A stretch of DNA of 64,000 nt from assembly GCF_030068605.1 (NCBI RefSeq), contig NZ_JASJOU010000001.1, positions 1,240,001-1,304,000 on the forward strand. Reading direction: 5' to 3'. The stretch comes from Xanthocytophaga agilis. GTDB taxonomy: Bacteria > Bacteroidota > Bacteroidia > Cytophagales > 172606-1. A program made the position numbers and the translations under genes. The notes beneath the pieces are model-generated. The model had not been told where the DNA came from and made no database searches. It was given only the letters and a program-made list of their open reading frames with translations. This document shows positions 43,887 to 53,188 of this stretch, one piece after another (the stretch's first letter is position 1; every line of letters starts with the position of its first letter).

Positions 43887-44648
43887 TTATTGCAGCCGAA
43901 AGATAAAGCCTGTCTGCATCCCCCAAACATTTATATCACTGTAATAGCGTTGAAATATTCCGCCAAGGGTGCCATATCCTTTCAATCGATGCCATTGAAA
44001 TAGTTGATATTCCACTCGGGCGTTGATTTCCCGACGAGGCATGATACCAAAATGAGATTCCGTAGCACGATACTCCAGGCCGCCACCTAGCTTACCTTCT
44101 TTCAATCGCAAATCACCACCCAGCGTCCATTCAAAATAGGCATTGTGATCACCAAAATTTTCTATCATGGTTCCAAAACCTGCTCTAACTGTAACAGGAT
44201 GGGTATTTACGAAATTTAGCTGAACAATCTGCCAGTCAAATGTACCTAATGACTTGATCTTTCCTTCCAGTGCATCATCTTCCATCAGGAAGTTATAACG
44301 AAAGTCCATAGAGAATAAGCCCCAGTTACCTCTAATACGTGGTAGAAGCCAGTAGTTATCAGGTGGCTGGATACCTACCTGAGGCATTACTTCCAACGAG
44401 ATGATAGAAGGAATCGTATCTTTTTGATTTAGCTGATACATCTGCCAGAGTATCATTCCTTTCCCAGCTTGCCAGAATGCCCAGAGCGCAAACGCACTAT
44501 TGTTCCCACTACGAGTATTGTCGCCAGAAGCCCCCCTGCCACTGGAAGGGTGTGAACGAGAAGATTTTTTAATTTTGTCAATTTGACCATATCCCACGCA
44601 TGACCACAATACTAGAGTGGCGAATAGAAGTGGTTTCAGTGAGTTCAT
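43887..44648 (-). CDS. outer membrane beta-barrel-like protein
   Basis: A 253-residue protein with a signal peptide (MNSLKPLLFATLVLWSCVGY then GQ). A short basic Ser/Gly-rich linker follows, then alternating amphipathic strands rich in aromatic residues. These end in FQRYYSDINVWGMQTGFIFR plus LQ. The C-terminal aromatic strand and the repeated strand pattern suggest a small outer membrane barrel. The family is not recognised. It lies 110 bases upstream of the 190-residue gene on the same strand. Confidence 0.6.
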   Translation of the reverse strand: MNSLKPLLFATLVLWSCVGYGQIDKIKKSSRSHPSSGRGASGDNTRSGNNSAFALWAFWQAGKGMILWQMYQLNQKDTIPSIISLEVMPQVGIQPPDNYWLLPRIRGNWGLFSMDFRYNFLMEDDALEGKIKSLGTFDWQIVQLNFVNTHPVTVRAGFGTMIENFGDHNAYFEWTLGGDLRLKEGKLGGGLEYRATESHFGIMPRREINARVEYQLFQWHRLKGYGTLGGIFQRYYSDINVWGMQTGFIFRLQ

Positions 44649-44887
44649 TAGAGTAAATAGTTAACATAAATTGCAGTATAATTACAGATTCTTACAACCT
44701 GGGAAATTTGTGATTGACTAAAAGCAATTATCATACCTTTTTTTATACGAAACAATGATATTTATCCAATTTTCTCTAAAGGGTACTTTTCACCAATAAT
44801 CTCATACAAGTATAGATTATATTACATAGGTGAGTAATACTCAACACCTTATTGCATTCCTGCTACAGACACTGTACTTTCGCTTTC

Positions 44888-45874
44888 ATGCACAAACACA
44901 TTCTGAATGAACTTAGTACCAAGGGATTAATTTCTGAAACACAAAGTAAACAGATAGAATCCTATGAAACCAGCAAGCCATTTTCCCTACACTGGGAACT
45001 GAAAACTGTATTGTACCTGGGTGTTATTTTAATGAACCTTGGGCTGGGTTGGTTAATCTATGACAATATAGACAGTATTGGTCATGGAGTTATCATTGGA
45101 GGAATAGCTACTATTTGTATAGCCTGCTTTGCTTATACATATCGCAACAGGGCCCCGTTTTCATGGCAGCAGACAGAAAGTGCTTCTCCTTATTATGACT
45201 ATGTACTGTTGCTGGGTTGTTTGATGTTCGTGATACTGGAAGGTTATTTACAGTACCAGTATGAGATTTTTGGTACACGTTATGGTCTAGCCGCCTTTAT
45301 TCCAATGACATTCTTTTTTGGAATAGCGTATTTCTTTGATCATAGAGGTGCACTCTCACTCGCAATTACAGCATTGGCATCATGGCTGGGTATTGCTGTA
45401 ACACCTGCCGATATTCTAAACAATAATGATTTTGGTGACTCTAAAATTGTGTGGACAGGTGTACTTCTTGGCATTATACTATGTACTCTTGCTTTTGCCA
45501 GCGAATACCGGGGCCGAAAAAAACATTTTGCTTTCACTTATCTGAATTTTGGTATCCATATACTCTTTATTGCCAGTTTGAGTGGCTTGATGATTCTGGA
45601 GATCTGGGTGGTATTTCTACCTCTACTGATTCTGACAACTGCCTTTTTTATCTGGTATGCCCGTAACCGTGCATCTCTCTATTTTATGGTAGTAGCCCTG
45701 ATCTATAGTTATATTGCCCTTACGTATCTGGTCTTTCAGATTGATTGGGACTATACAATGGGTGAAGCACTTGTATATTTCTATACACTATATTTTATGA
45801 CATCATGTGCAGCTGTTATAATTTTTCTGCTTAAGTATAAAACGATTTTACGCATAAATAACACAGAGCAATAA
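44888..45874 (+). CDS. DUF2157-type polytopic membrane protein
   Basis: A 328-residue protein from the ATG at 44888; an upstream start at 44852 adds 12 residues not typical of the family. The DUF2157 opening is HILNELSTKGLISETQSKQI plus ESYETSKPF. It has about nine to ten membrane helices, including VLYLGVILMNLGLGWLIYDN. The function is unknown. It precedes a related multi-helix protein by 53 bases on the same strand, and the two probably form an operon. Confidence 0.75.
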   Translation: MHKHILNELSTKGLISETQSKQIESYETSKPFSLHWELKTVLYLGVILMNLGLGWLIYDNIDSIGHGVIIGGIATICIACFAYTYRNRAPFSWQQTESASPYYDYVLLLGCLMFVILEGYLQYQYEIFGTRYGLAAFIPMTFFFGIAYFFDHRGALSLAITALASWLGIAVTPADILNNNDFGDSKIVWTGVLLGIILCTLAFASEYRGRKKHFAFTYLNFGIHILFIASLSGLMILEIWVVFLPLLILTTAFFIWYARNRASLYFMVVALIYSYIALTYLVFQIDWDYTMGEALVYFYTLYFMTSCAAVIIFLLKYKTILRINNTEQ

Positions 45875-45927
45875 AACCAGAGGCTTACCCATCTTTTTAT
45901 TTCAACCGGACTTTGCTACAAAAAAAT

Positions 45928-47091
45928 ATGCTTGCTTATAACTCTCAATGGCTGAATAATAACCAGATACAGGAACAAACCAAAAATTGGTTTAAAAGGA
46001 ATCTAATTAGTCAAGAACAGTCCCTGCTCATTCAGCAACACTATCCGGCAGGATTCTATACGCCCAATGCATTTATCCGTATAGGCCTGGGGTTCTTTGC
46101 TGCCATTTTGTTGGGAGCAGCTCAGTCTTTTTTCTGGGCAGTCGTAGGTTTGGCATCTGGAGGTGATGGAATGTTTGGTGTAATGGGATTTTTGTACCTT
46201 CTGCAGAGTGTAGGGTGCTTTTTTATTCTCGAATCATTTATTAAAAGCCGTCATCATTATGCAAGTGGGATTGACGATATATTATTGTACACAACTGTAG
46301 GAGAAATGATTGCAGGAATGTGTTTACTAGCTCCAGAGATGGATGATCCTATCCCTTATCTCTGTATAGGCCTGCCTTTTCTTGTAATAGGAGCAGTCCG
46401 TTACATAGATCGGATTCTTACAGTGTTAGTCTATGGTTGTCTGCTAACCATTGTACTGCTTATTGTCAATAAAATACCTGGAATGGCATTGTATCTTTTA
46501 CCATTTACAGGTATAGGATTTTCACTTGCAGCTTACTTTCTGGTAAAAAAATATCAGAAGTTGTATTCTCTGAGATATTGGTTGGGTAACTTTCAAATAA
46601 TAGAAATATTGAGTCTGATCACATTCTATCTAAGTGGTAACTTTCTGTTTATCCAAGAAAGTGCTGAAGAGCTTTTTGGATTGCCAGTTGTTCCAATGGG
46701 CTGGTTCTTCTGGACTTTCACCCTATCAGTGCCACTTGGCTATATGTATCTGGGTTTGAAAAATAAAGATCGTGGTATGCTTTGGATAGGATTAGGTTGT
46801 GTTGCCTTTGCCGTATTCACTTTCCGCACTTATTTTCATGTAATGCCTCTTCCTTATGCAGCTAGTCTGGCAGGTGGGTTTCTATTTGTACTTGCCTATG
46901 TAGCCATTCAATATCTGAAAAAAGGGATTCCGGGTTTTACCTATGAACCGGAAGATACAAATAAACCTGTTTTTCTGGAAGCGGAGGCGCTGGTTGTTGC
47001 CCAAACATTGGGTCATTCACAAACCCCAGAAAAAGACTTTTCTTTTGGTGGCGGTCAGGTTGGTGGTGGTGGTGCAGGAGGTGATTTTTAA
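45928..47091 (+). CDS. polytopic membrane protein with a Gly-rich tail
   Basis: A 387-residue protein from the ATG at 45928 (the TTG at 45913 is an alternative). It has about ten helices and a cytoplasmic N-terminal helical part like the previous protein. A C-terminal cytoplasmic extension ends GGGQVGGGGAGGDF. That Gly-rich end resembles those of TPM-domain and related membrane proteins. The function is unknown. It forms a unit with the DUF2157 gene and ends at a strong terminator. Confidence 0.7.
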   Translation: MLAYNSQWLNNNQIQEQTKNWFKRNLISQEQSLLIQQHYPAGFYTPNAFIRIGLGFFAAILLGAAQSFFWAVVGLASGGDGMFGVMGFLYLLQSVGCFFILESFIKSRHHYASGIDDILLYTTVGEMIAGMCLLAPEMDDPIPYLCIGLPFLVIGAVRYIDRILTVLVYGCLLTIVLLIVNKIPGMALYLLPFTGIGFSLAAYFLVKKYQKLYSLRYWLGNFQIIEILSLITFYLSGNFLFIQESAEELFGLPVVPMGWFFWTFTLSVPLGYMYLGLKNKDRGMLWIGLGCVAFAVFTFRTYFHVMPLPYAASLAGGFLFVLAYVAIQYLKKGIPGFTYEPEDTNKPVFLEAEALVVAQTLGHSQTPEKDFSFGGGQVGGGGAGGDF

Positions 47092-47130
47092 GATTTGTCC
47101 TACTTCCCTATAGTGTCAAACACATGTATA

Positions 47131-47170
47131 AACCATACAAATTAAGCTAAATTTGTATGGTTTTGTTTTT
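47131..47170 (+). terminator. terminator of the DUF2157 operon
   Basis: AACCATACAAAT at 47131-47142 is complemented exactly at 47151-47162 with an 8-nt loop, followed by TTGTTTTT. Confidence 0.85.
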
Positions 47171-47175
47171 CTATA

Positions 47176-47865
47176 TTAAAATCTATGCGAAAGCCCAATA
47201 AAAAAACCATTGCTATCATGTGAAGGATTTCTCTCTATCCCCTTTGTATTTCCATTTGAAATATGCAAATGACGGATTCCTAATAAAATCGCAATAGAAT
47301 GTGTGTAATAAATCTCAGTTCCAATACCATACTTGGTTGTTCCGTTCCAGTTGGTTCCTAATCGATTATCCTGATCCGTTGGTTGTGGAAACTGATCAAA
47401 CAGATAAATAAATCCACCCCCGGATTCAAAATACATTTTCCATTTCTCTTTTGAAACTGGATAGAATCGTGCAAAAGGTCGGATGGCTAAACCTGTTGTT
47501 GTGTTAACCTTATCTCTGGGTAAATAAATATCAAACTCTACTCCTATTGCCAGCCATTTACGGAGCATGAAAACTATTCCGGTATTATTCTGTGGCATAA
47601 AGGTATAAGGATACTTATATCCCCAGGAAAATCCAGTCTCATTGTAGACAGATATTCGATGTGTCTGTGTAGTGTCTTTTTTTGTTACTAACAGACATAT
47701 ACCAACAGCTACAGAGGGCAGTATAAACCCCATAGAAGTATGGAGTTTAACAGGTTCAAATCCCAACGGGTTAGTATACCACTTGTCTCCCTCCCAATAT
47801 TGTGCTTTAGCAGAGTTCAAACAGAAAATAAATACCATCAGTAGATAAATATATAGTCTTTTCAT
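47176..47865 (-). CDS. PagL-like lipid A deacylase (acyloxyacyl hydrolase family)
   Basis: A 229-residue outer membrane protein from the ATG at 47865, which starts a signal peptide (MKRLYIYLLMVFIFCLNSAK then AQ). An earlier start at 48051 adds 62 residues and puts the signal inside. The C-terminal block IRHLHISNGNTKGIERNPSH, then DSNGFFIGLSHRF, matches the PagL motif (His201-x-Ser203-Asn204, barrel-ending aromatic). PagL removes an acyl chain from lipid A in the outer membrane. The Glu of the triad is not certain: Glu211 is nearer than in Pseudomonas PagL. Confidence 0.65.
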   Translation of the reverse strand: MKRLYIYLLMVFIFCLNSAKAQYWEGDKWYTNPLGFEPVKLHTSMGFILPSVAVGICLLVTKKDTTQTHRISVYNETGFSWGYKYPYTFMPQNNTGIVFMLRKWLAIGVEFDIYLPRDKVNTTTGLAIRPFARFYPVSKEKWKMYFESGGGFIYLFDQFPQPTDQDNRLGTNWNGTTKYGIGTEIYYTHSIAILLGIRHLHISNGNTKGIERNPSHDSNGFFIGLSHRF

Positions 47866-48114
47866 AGTCGTAAATTTTCCTGCCAACTTATGAAAATACC
47901 TATACCTATACATCAAGCAAATACCTGAAACAGGCAAAAGACTTTCCCAAACGGGCAATATATCAGGAATACCTAATTCCATTACTATTGCAGCTAAACC
48001 GAATACGATTTCAATTATATGCTTATTCCCGACAAAGGTCTGTTTTTGCAAAAAAATATTACCTTGTTACAAGAAATATAGTTAACACACCACAAACATC
48101 AACCATTTGACGAT

Positions 48115-48618
48115 ATGACTTCTGAAGAGCTTAAAAATCTGCAGGCTCCTTTAAAAGAAAAATACAGAGAACAACCCGATGTGGCGATGATCACGCTCAA
48201 AGCCCAAGGTGTAATTGGTGAAGGTATTTCATGTAAAGTAGAGACAGGTAAAGCCCTAGTTGAAGCTGGTCTTCATCCGGCCACAGGTGGAACTGGTTTG
48301 CTGGCCTGTTCGGGAGATATGTTGCTAGAGGCATTGGTTGCCTGTGCAGGAGTAACTCTTCGGGCAGTAGCAACAGCCATTGGTGTCGAGATAAAAGGAG
48401 GCGCAATTAAAGCAGAAGGAGATCTGGATTTTCGTGGTACACTGGGCGTGTCCAAAGAGGCATCTGTAGGATTTAAGGCTATTCGTCTTTCTTTTGACCT
48501 AGATGCTGAACTATCTACAGAGCAGCTGCAAAGTCTTGAGAAATTAACAGAAAGATACTGCGTTGTATATCAGACGCTGGTTAAAGGCGTACCTGTCGCA
48601 ACTTCCTTTGTAAGATGA
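48115..48618 (+). CDS. OsmC/Ohr family protein
   Basis: A 167-residue protein of the OsmC family (peroxide-reducing or redox-related enzymes). Two conserved Cys sit in MLLEALVACAGVTLR (Cys77) and ERYCVVYQTL (Cys149), the expected peroxidatic and resolving pair. The length and the HPATGGTG block fit OsmC more than Ohr. No signal peptide. It stands alone in plus orientation. Confidence 0.88.
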   Translation: MTSEELKNLQAPLKEKYREQPDVAMITLKAQGVIGEGISCKVETGKALVEAGLHPATGGTGLLACSGDMLLEALVACAGVTLRAVATAIGVEIKGGAIKAEGDLDFRGTLGVSKEASVGFKAIRLSFDLDAELSTEQLQSLEKLTERYCVVYQTLVKGVPVATSFVR

Positions 48619-48936
48619 TCTGAGCTCCTCCACTGTAAGCTGTTATAGATGCTAAAACACCCACTATTGCTACCTGGCCAATAATAGAGTATGCTTTACA
48701 CAGTTTTACAATACTTCCCATTGTTGTCCTACCATGCCTCTCTGTTAACAGGATATTATAATCATCAGGCATAAATCAGCAAAATACCTGAGGCTGAAAA
48801 TCAACCTGAAGATGGCGAGCATTTGACAGAAAACAGTCCAATAATTGGATAAAGTATGGCAGGAATGGGCCAATACACATCAGGTATATCCTAAACCAAA
48901 AAGTAAATAAGATTTCTAATAAAATACCACAACAAA
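48619..48936. other. intergenic region, no firm gene
   Basis: AT-rich DNA between convergent genes. A minus-strand frame of 63 codons (48581-48772) contains one hydrophobic stretch but overlaps the OsmC gene and was not accepted. The rest shows no coding pattern. Confidence 0.45.
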
Positions 48937-48991
48937 AAACGACTTTCTCCTCTACTTCTCACCAATGGAAAAATAGAAGAGAAAGTCGTTT
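48937..48991. terminator. bidirectional terminator
   Basis: AAACGACTTTCTC at 48937-48949 is complemented exactly at 48979-48991. The stem continues inward, after one mismatch, by four pairs (48951-48954 with 48974-48977). It serves the minus-strand lipoprotein gene at 49008 and perhaps the OsmC side. Confidence 0.75.
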
Positions 48992-49007
48992 AAAACACTG
49001 CTCTGGC

Positions 49008-49625
49008 CTATTTCAATGAAACCTTTACAGTTTCACCTTCACTTTCTATAGTGATAAACTTTTCAAGTCGGTCAGAATGCTCTACATTATAGTATTGTCT
49101 TGTATAATAATCCGTCCGTCCATACCCATCATATCCCGATCCCTGATATACATTGGCACTGGTTGTATGATGCCAGTCCAGAATAGCCTGAATAAAATAT
49201 TTCCCAGGTTTCATCTGCTTAAACGTAAACCGTCCGTATTCATCTGTATTGGTAGCCAAACCATATCTGGCAGCAGCATCCGAAAGGTATACACGGGTTT
49301 TCTTTCCTTCTTTCTTGTTGCGTAAGTTATACCACTCCTCAAAATAAGGAGTTACCGGATATAAGACTACCCGAATATTAGCCCCATATATTCTTTTTGC
49401 CAAGGGAGCCTTATAACCAAGATTAGTTTTAGGCTTGGTAAAGGCCACTCCCTGAATAGTAGACTTCCCAATGGCTAAAGCGGATTTGGCCTGTAAACTA
49501 TCAAAGGGACCAGAAGGATAAATAACATTGACTTTATTTTTATTGGCAATCCGGTTGGCTCTATCTACCGGGTTGCACCCCATAATCAGGATGCATCCCC
49601 AAATAAACACACAGAAAAACTTCAT
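49008..49625 (-). CDS. lipoprotein with a carboxypeptidase-regulatory-like domain
   Basis: A 205-residue lipoprotein (MKFFCVFIWGCILIMGC; lipobox Cys17). The mature region contains IYGANIRVVLYPVTPYFEEW and, near 128-150, TNTDEYGRFTFKQMKPGKYF. The latter is the common CarboxypepD_reg/SpaA-like beta-sandwich signature. It ends in a Tyr-rich segment. It is probably a surface or periplasmic binding protein. It lies 18 bases downstream of another lipoprotein gene, so the two form an operon. Confidence 0.7.
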   Translation of the reverse strand: MKFFCVFIWGCILIMGCNPVDRANRIANKNKVNVIYPSGPFDSLQAKSALAIGKSTIQGVAFTKPKTNLGYKAPLAKRIYGANIRVVLYPVTPYFEEWYNLRNKKEGKKTRVYLSDAAARYGLATNTDEYGRFTFKQMKPGKYFIQAILDWHHTTSANVYQGSGYDGYGRTDYYTRQYYNVEHSDRLEKFITIESEGETVKVSLK

Positions 49626-49643
49626 AGCAGAAACAGATAAGGT

Positions 49644-50123
49644 TTACTTAATCAGCATATCCGTACCGATCATGCTTATTTTACCTGTGATCTGTAGTGT
49701 TTCATTGGTAGTCGTATTTTTTCTAACAGTCACATTATCATTGGCAACATCCAGCGAAATAGTCAGTTTGTTGTTTATGATAACTACCCGTTCGCCTGCA
49801 ACTTTCTCTGTAGGTTTAGTCTGTTTGCTTAATGTTATGTCATACAGGCCATCCTGATGGGATGTCACCTTTCCGGTATATTCACGTTCAAATCCCGGAT
49901 CTCCTGTAATTTTCACAGTAGCATCAGATCCGTTGGTCGATACAGATACTTCGGCATTATAAATATATCCTAGCTGAGTTTGGGGATCATCTACGACCTG
50001 TATGTTTCCTACAAAAGTACCTAAGCTTGAATTGCCGGGAGCAGGATCATTACTATTCTTTTTGCAGGCAGAGAATGAGATAGCTAAAACAAAAAGAAAT
50101 AATCTAAAGGTGCTCGTTTTCAT
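49644..50123 (-). CDS. lipoprotein of unknown function (159 aa)
   Basis: A 159-residue lipoprotein from the ATG at 50123. The signal is MKTSTFRLFLFVLAISFSAC with lipobox Cys20, followed by a KKNSNDPAPG linker typical of Bacteroidota surface lipoproteins. The rest is beta-rich (DATVKITGDPGFEREYTGKV). An upstream start at 50192 would bury the signal. It is first in a two-gene operon with the next lipoprotein. Confidence 0.7.
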   Translation of the reverse strand: MKTSTFRLFLFVLAISFSACKKNSNDPAPGNSSLGTFVGNIQVVDDPQTQLGYIYNAEVSVSTNGSDATVKITGDPGFEREYTGKVTSHQDGLYDITLSKQTKPTEKVAGERVVIINNKLTISLDVANDNVTVRKNTTTNETLQITGKISMIGTDMLIK

Positions 50124-50242
50124 ATAAATGGTTTGTACTAATGGATTGAAAAAAGAGTATTCTGTATAGTTTGTGTGCTCATTTTGCAACACATAATTTG
50201 AGGAGTTTGCAATCGTGATATTTCACGACACATTGATATGTG

Positions 50243-50273
50243 CAAAATTAGAGAGGGTTCTACAGGGTGTCAA
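50243..50273 (-). promoter_or_regulatory. promoter of the lipoprotein operon
   Basis: On the minus strand, TTG (50271-50273), a 20-nt spacer and TAATTTTG (50243-50250) match the Bacteroidota consensus. The leader is about 110 nt. The rest of the 306-base gap to the kinase gene shows no gene. Confidence 0.55.
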
Positions 50274-50429
50274 TACCATGAAAATGCGTTTTTTTTCTAC
50301 TGGTTTCCTGGTATTTTTTCTAAAGTTCAACTACATTTTCCGAATCGGTTAGCTACTTTTATGTGTTTAAGTATGCAGCTTACTCAATGACTATGAGTAA
50401 GCAATAGACGTCAACCACTTGTTTTGATT

Positions 50430-52439
50430 ATGTTTAAAAAGCTTTTCCTTCTTGTTATATATAGTGTTATATCCTTTCAGGTCTTTTCTCAGATAGTTTA
50501 TTCATTGGGTGATGAAAAAGCCTATATCTCTCAGTTGGAACAACAAACCCAGCAAGCCCAATCAGATAGTATGCGGGCAGCCGCATACTTTAGACTTTCG
50601 CTGTTTTACAGACGAATCAACGATCTTCAGAAAGCTAATGATGCCTATCAGCAGGGAGCTCGTTTGGGTCAGAAGTATCCGTTTCTAAAAGCAGCCTCTT
50701 CTTATTATCAGACCATTTCCCAGTTTGCCACTACGGATATCTTCACTCTTGAAAAAAATATACGGAAGGCAGACTCTCTATTGCAACCATTTAAGAATGC
50801 AGAAGCGTATAAACTGAGAGGAGTACTATGGCATAGCTATGGTATTATACAACAGATTAAAGGAGATGAAAAAGGGGCTATGGATGCCTTTGTCAACAAA
50901 GCTGTCCCTTATAGTCAGCAATCAGGCGATGGGATAGTCCTGGGGAAAGCCTACAAAGGTGTTGGTATTATATTTATGAATCTTGACCAACGCGAAAAGG
51001 CAGCCTCTTATTTGCTCCAATCCGTCCAGTCAGAAGAAAAAGCTCCATCGGATAATCCTTTGCGACAAGTAGAACTGGTCGAAACATATATCACCGCAGG
51101 TGAAAACTATGTATACCTCAAACAATACAAAGCAGCCAAAGAAGTACTTAACAAAGCTCAGTCAATTTTAAAAAACTATCCTACGTCCAATCTCTATCTA
51201 ATCTATTATTATGCAGAAGGTATCTATTTTGATCGCCTCAATCAACACCAGCAAGCAATCGATAGTTTTGATAAAGGTATTACTCTGGCAAAGAATCTGT
51301 CAGCAGTACATGCACTCAACCGGCTTTTCCATGCAAAATACAAAGCTTTGTCCAATCAGAAGGAATATAAAAAAGCGGTTCTTGTATTGAATGAACTAAT
51401 AGAAAACCCTGCATTGCTTATTCAGGACAAAAAACTGTATTACAAGGAAATGTATACTACCTATGCCCAACTGAATGACACCCGACAGGCCTATCAGTGG
51501 GCAAAACAATACATTACCCTCAGCGACAGCCTCTACGAGACCAAATTTCAAAAAGACATCGTCGAACTGGAGACTAAATACAAAAACGCCGAGAATGAGA
51601 AGAAAATAGCTGTACTTCAGGCTGCCAAAGAAAAATCGGCTCTCGAATCAAAGAATCAACGTCTTTTAACAGGATTGCTGGGTGCGTCTAGTCTGGTACT
51701 ACTTAGTACAGCCTTATTTGCTTTAGTTCTATACCGCAACAGCCGTAAACTATCCCAACAGAAAGAACTAAACTACCAGCAACAATTAAAAGAAACAAAG
51801 CAAACACAACAAATCCAGCTAACACAAGCTCTTATGCAGGGTGAGGAAAAAGAACGGAAACGACTAGCTACTGATCTGCATGATGGCCTGGGAGGCATGC
51901 TGGCAGGTATAAAGATAAATTTATCCCGCATTGCGAGTAATGATAGTCATTCAGGATCAGAACTAGACAAGATATTAAATCAACTGGATGTGTCTACCAA
52001 TGAATTACGTCGGATAGCCCGAAATATGATGCCTGAATCATTATTGCAGCTAGGTTTGGAATCTGCTCTTCGGGATATGTGTGACTCAATGAGTACAGAT
52101 AAAACGCAGATCTCTTTTGAAGCCTTCGACATTGACACGAAATTGCCCAAAGAAACTCAGGTTAATATTTATCGTATTGTACAGGAACTACTCACCAATG
52201 CAATTAAGCATGCCAACGCATCTGAAATCATTGTACAATGTAGCCAGAATGAATCCATATTTTTCATTACACTGGAAGATAACGGACAAGGATTTGACCC
52301 TGTCGCCAAGGGACAGAAATCCGGAATTGGCCTTACCAATATTCAAAACAGAGTAGAATACCTAAAAGGTAAATTAGACATATCTTCTACACTGTCAGAA
52401 GGCACTACCATAAATATTGAATTTGATGTTGCATACTAA
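50430..52439 (+). CDS. TPR-containing sensor histidine kinase (HisKA_3 type)
   Basis: A 669-residue protein from the ATG at 50430. Signal peptide about 1-20, then tetratricopeptide-like repeats across about 30-370 in the periplasm. A coiled coil (about 372-408) leads to one membrane helix near 411-435. The HisKA_3 block EEKERKRLATDLHDGLGGML carries phospho-acceptor His484. The HATPase_c domain (about 570-669) has QELLTNAIKHANA and DNGQGFDP, then GIGLTNIQNRVEYL. It phosphorylates the response regulator encoded next, whose start overlaps its stop by 14 bases. Confidence 0.93.
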   Translation: MFKKLFLLVIYSVISFQVFSQIVYSLGDEKAYISQLEQQTQQAQSDSMRAAAYFRLSLFYRRINDLQKANDAYQQGARLGQKYPFLKAASSYYQTISQFATTDIFTLEKNIRKADSLLQPFKNAEAYKLRGVLWHSYGIIQQIKGDEKGAMDAFVNKAVPYSQQSGDGIVLGKAYKGVGIIFMNLDQREKAASYLLQSVQSEEKAPSDNPLRQVELVETYITAGENYVYLKQYKAAKEVLNKAQSILKNYPTSNLYLIYYYAEGIYFDRLNQHQQAIDSFDKGITLAKNLSAVHALNRLFHAKYKALSNQKEYKKAVLVLNELIENPALLIQDKKLYYKEMYTTYAQLNDTRQAYQWAKQYITLSDSLYETKFQKDIVELETKYKNAENEKKIAVLQAAKEKSALESKNQRLLTGLLGASSLVLLSTALFALVLYRNSRKLSQQKELNYQQQLKETKQTQQIQLTQALMQGEEKERKRLATDLHDGLGGMLAGIKINLSRIASNDSHSGSELDKILNQLDVSTNELRRIARNMMPESLLQLGLESALRDMCDSMSTDKTQISFEAFDIDTKLPKETQVNIYRIVQELLTNAIKHANASEIIVQCSQNESIFFITLEDNGQGFDPVAKGQKSGIGLTNIQNRVEYLKGKLDISSTLSEGTTINIEFDVAY

Positions 52440-53073
52440 TTCAACACTTACCATTGCAATCATAGATGATCATCCTATAGTCATTGAAGGGCTACAAAAA
52501 ATACTGATTCGGGATCTGCCCATACAGGAAATTCAGGAGTATCACCTGGGAGGGGATTTCATCACTTATCTGAAAAATACCGACAAAAAAATTGATCTGG
52601 TTTTACTGGATATTACCTTACCGGATATCAGTGGTGTTGAACTTTGTCGGGAAATCAAAAATATATCGACAGAGACCTATGTATTGGGCTTCAGCAACCA
52701 CAATGACAGAAGTCTGGTGATGCAGATGCTTGCGCATGGTGCCAGTGGCTTTGTAGTAAAAAATGCCTCTGCCTCTGAACTTATAACCTGCATCACAGAA
52801 GCTTTGAATGGACAAATTACCTTTAGCGAAGAAATCCAGAAGATCATTGCCAAGCCGTCTGCCAGTCAACTCAAAAGTATCCCACCTCTTACCAAACGTG
52901 AAAAACAGATTCTTCAAATGATTTCAGATGGAAAAACAAGCCCTGAGATGGCAGACGAACTTCAGTTGAGTCTCTTTACAATAGAGACCCACCGAAGAAA
53001 TCTGATGCAGAAATTTGAGGCCAAGAATACCGCTTTGTTAATCAAGGCTGCTATACAATTACATTTAATTTAA
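52426..53073 (+). CDS. LuxR/NarL-type response regulator
   Basis: A 215-residue regulator from the ATG at 52426. The receiver domain (about 8-122) has the acidic pair Asp14/Asp15 and phospho-acceptor Asp62 in LVLLDITLPD. The C-terminal LuxR/GerE HTH (about 145-210) has LTKREKQILQMISDGKTSPE, then LQLSLFTIETHRRNLMQKFE. It overlaps the kinase gene and is its cognate regulator; targets are unknown. Confidence 0.95.
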   Translation: MLHTNSTLTIAIIDDHPIVIEGLQKILIRDLPIQEIQEYHLGGDFITYLKNTDKKIDLVLLDITLPDISGVELCREIKNISTETYVLGFSNHNDRSLVMQMLAHGASGFVVKNASASELITCITEALNGQITFSEEIQKIIAKPSASQLKSIPPLTKREKQILQMISDGKTSPEMADELQLSLFTIETHRRNLMQKFEAKNTALLIKAAIQLHLI

Positions 53074-53188
53074 GAGCTGTCTTTAACTAATGAACACTCA
53101 TTCTATAAAAGAAAAACTTAAAGCAGCTATTTTTAAGTTCAGATTTTATTTTCCAATCTATCGTTCCAAACCTTCCTATACTACAGGT

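Noticed and set aside
48581-48772. A minus-strand frame of 63 codons with one hydrophobic stretch
   Set aside because: It overlaps the 3' end of the OsmC gene, and its composition outside the hydrophobic part is not protein-like. A real short gene cannot be excluded, but the support is too weak.
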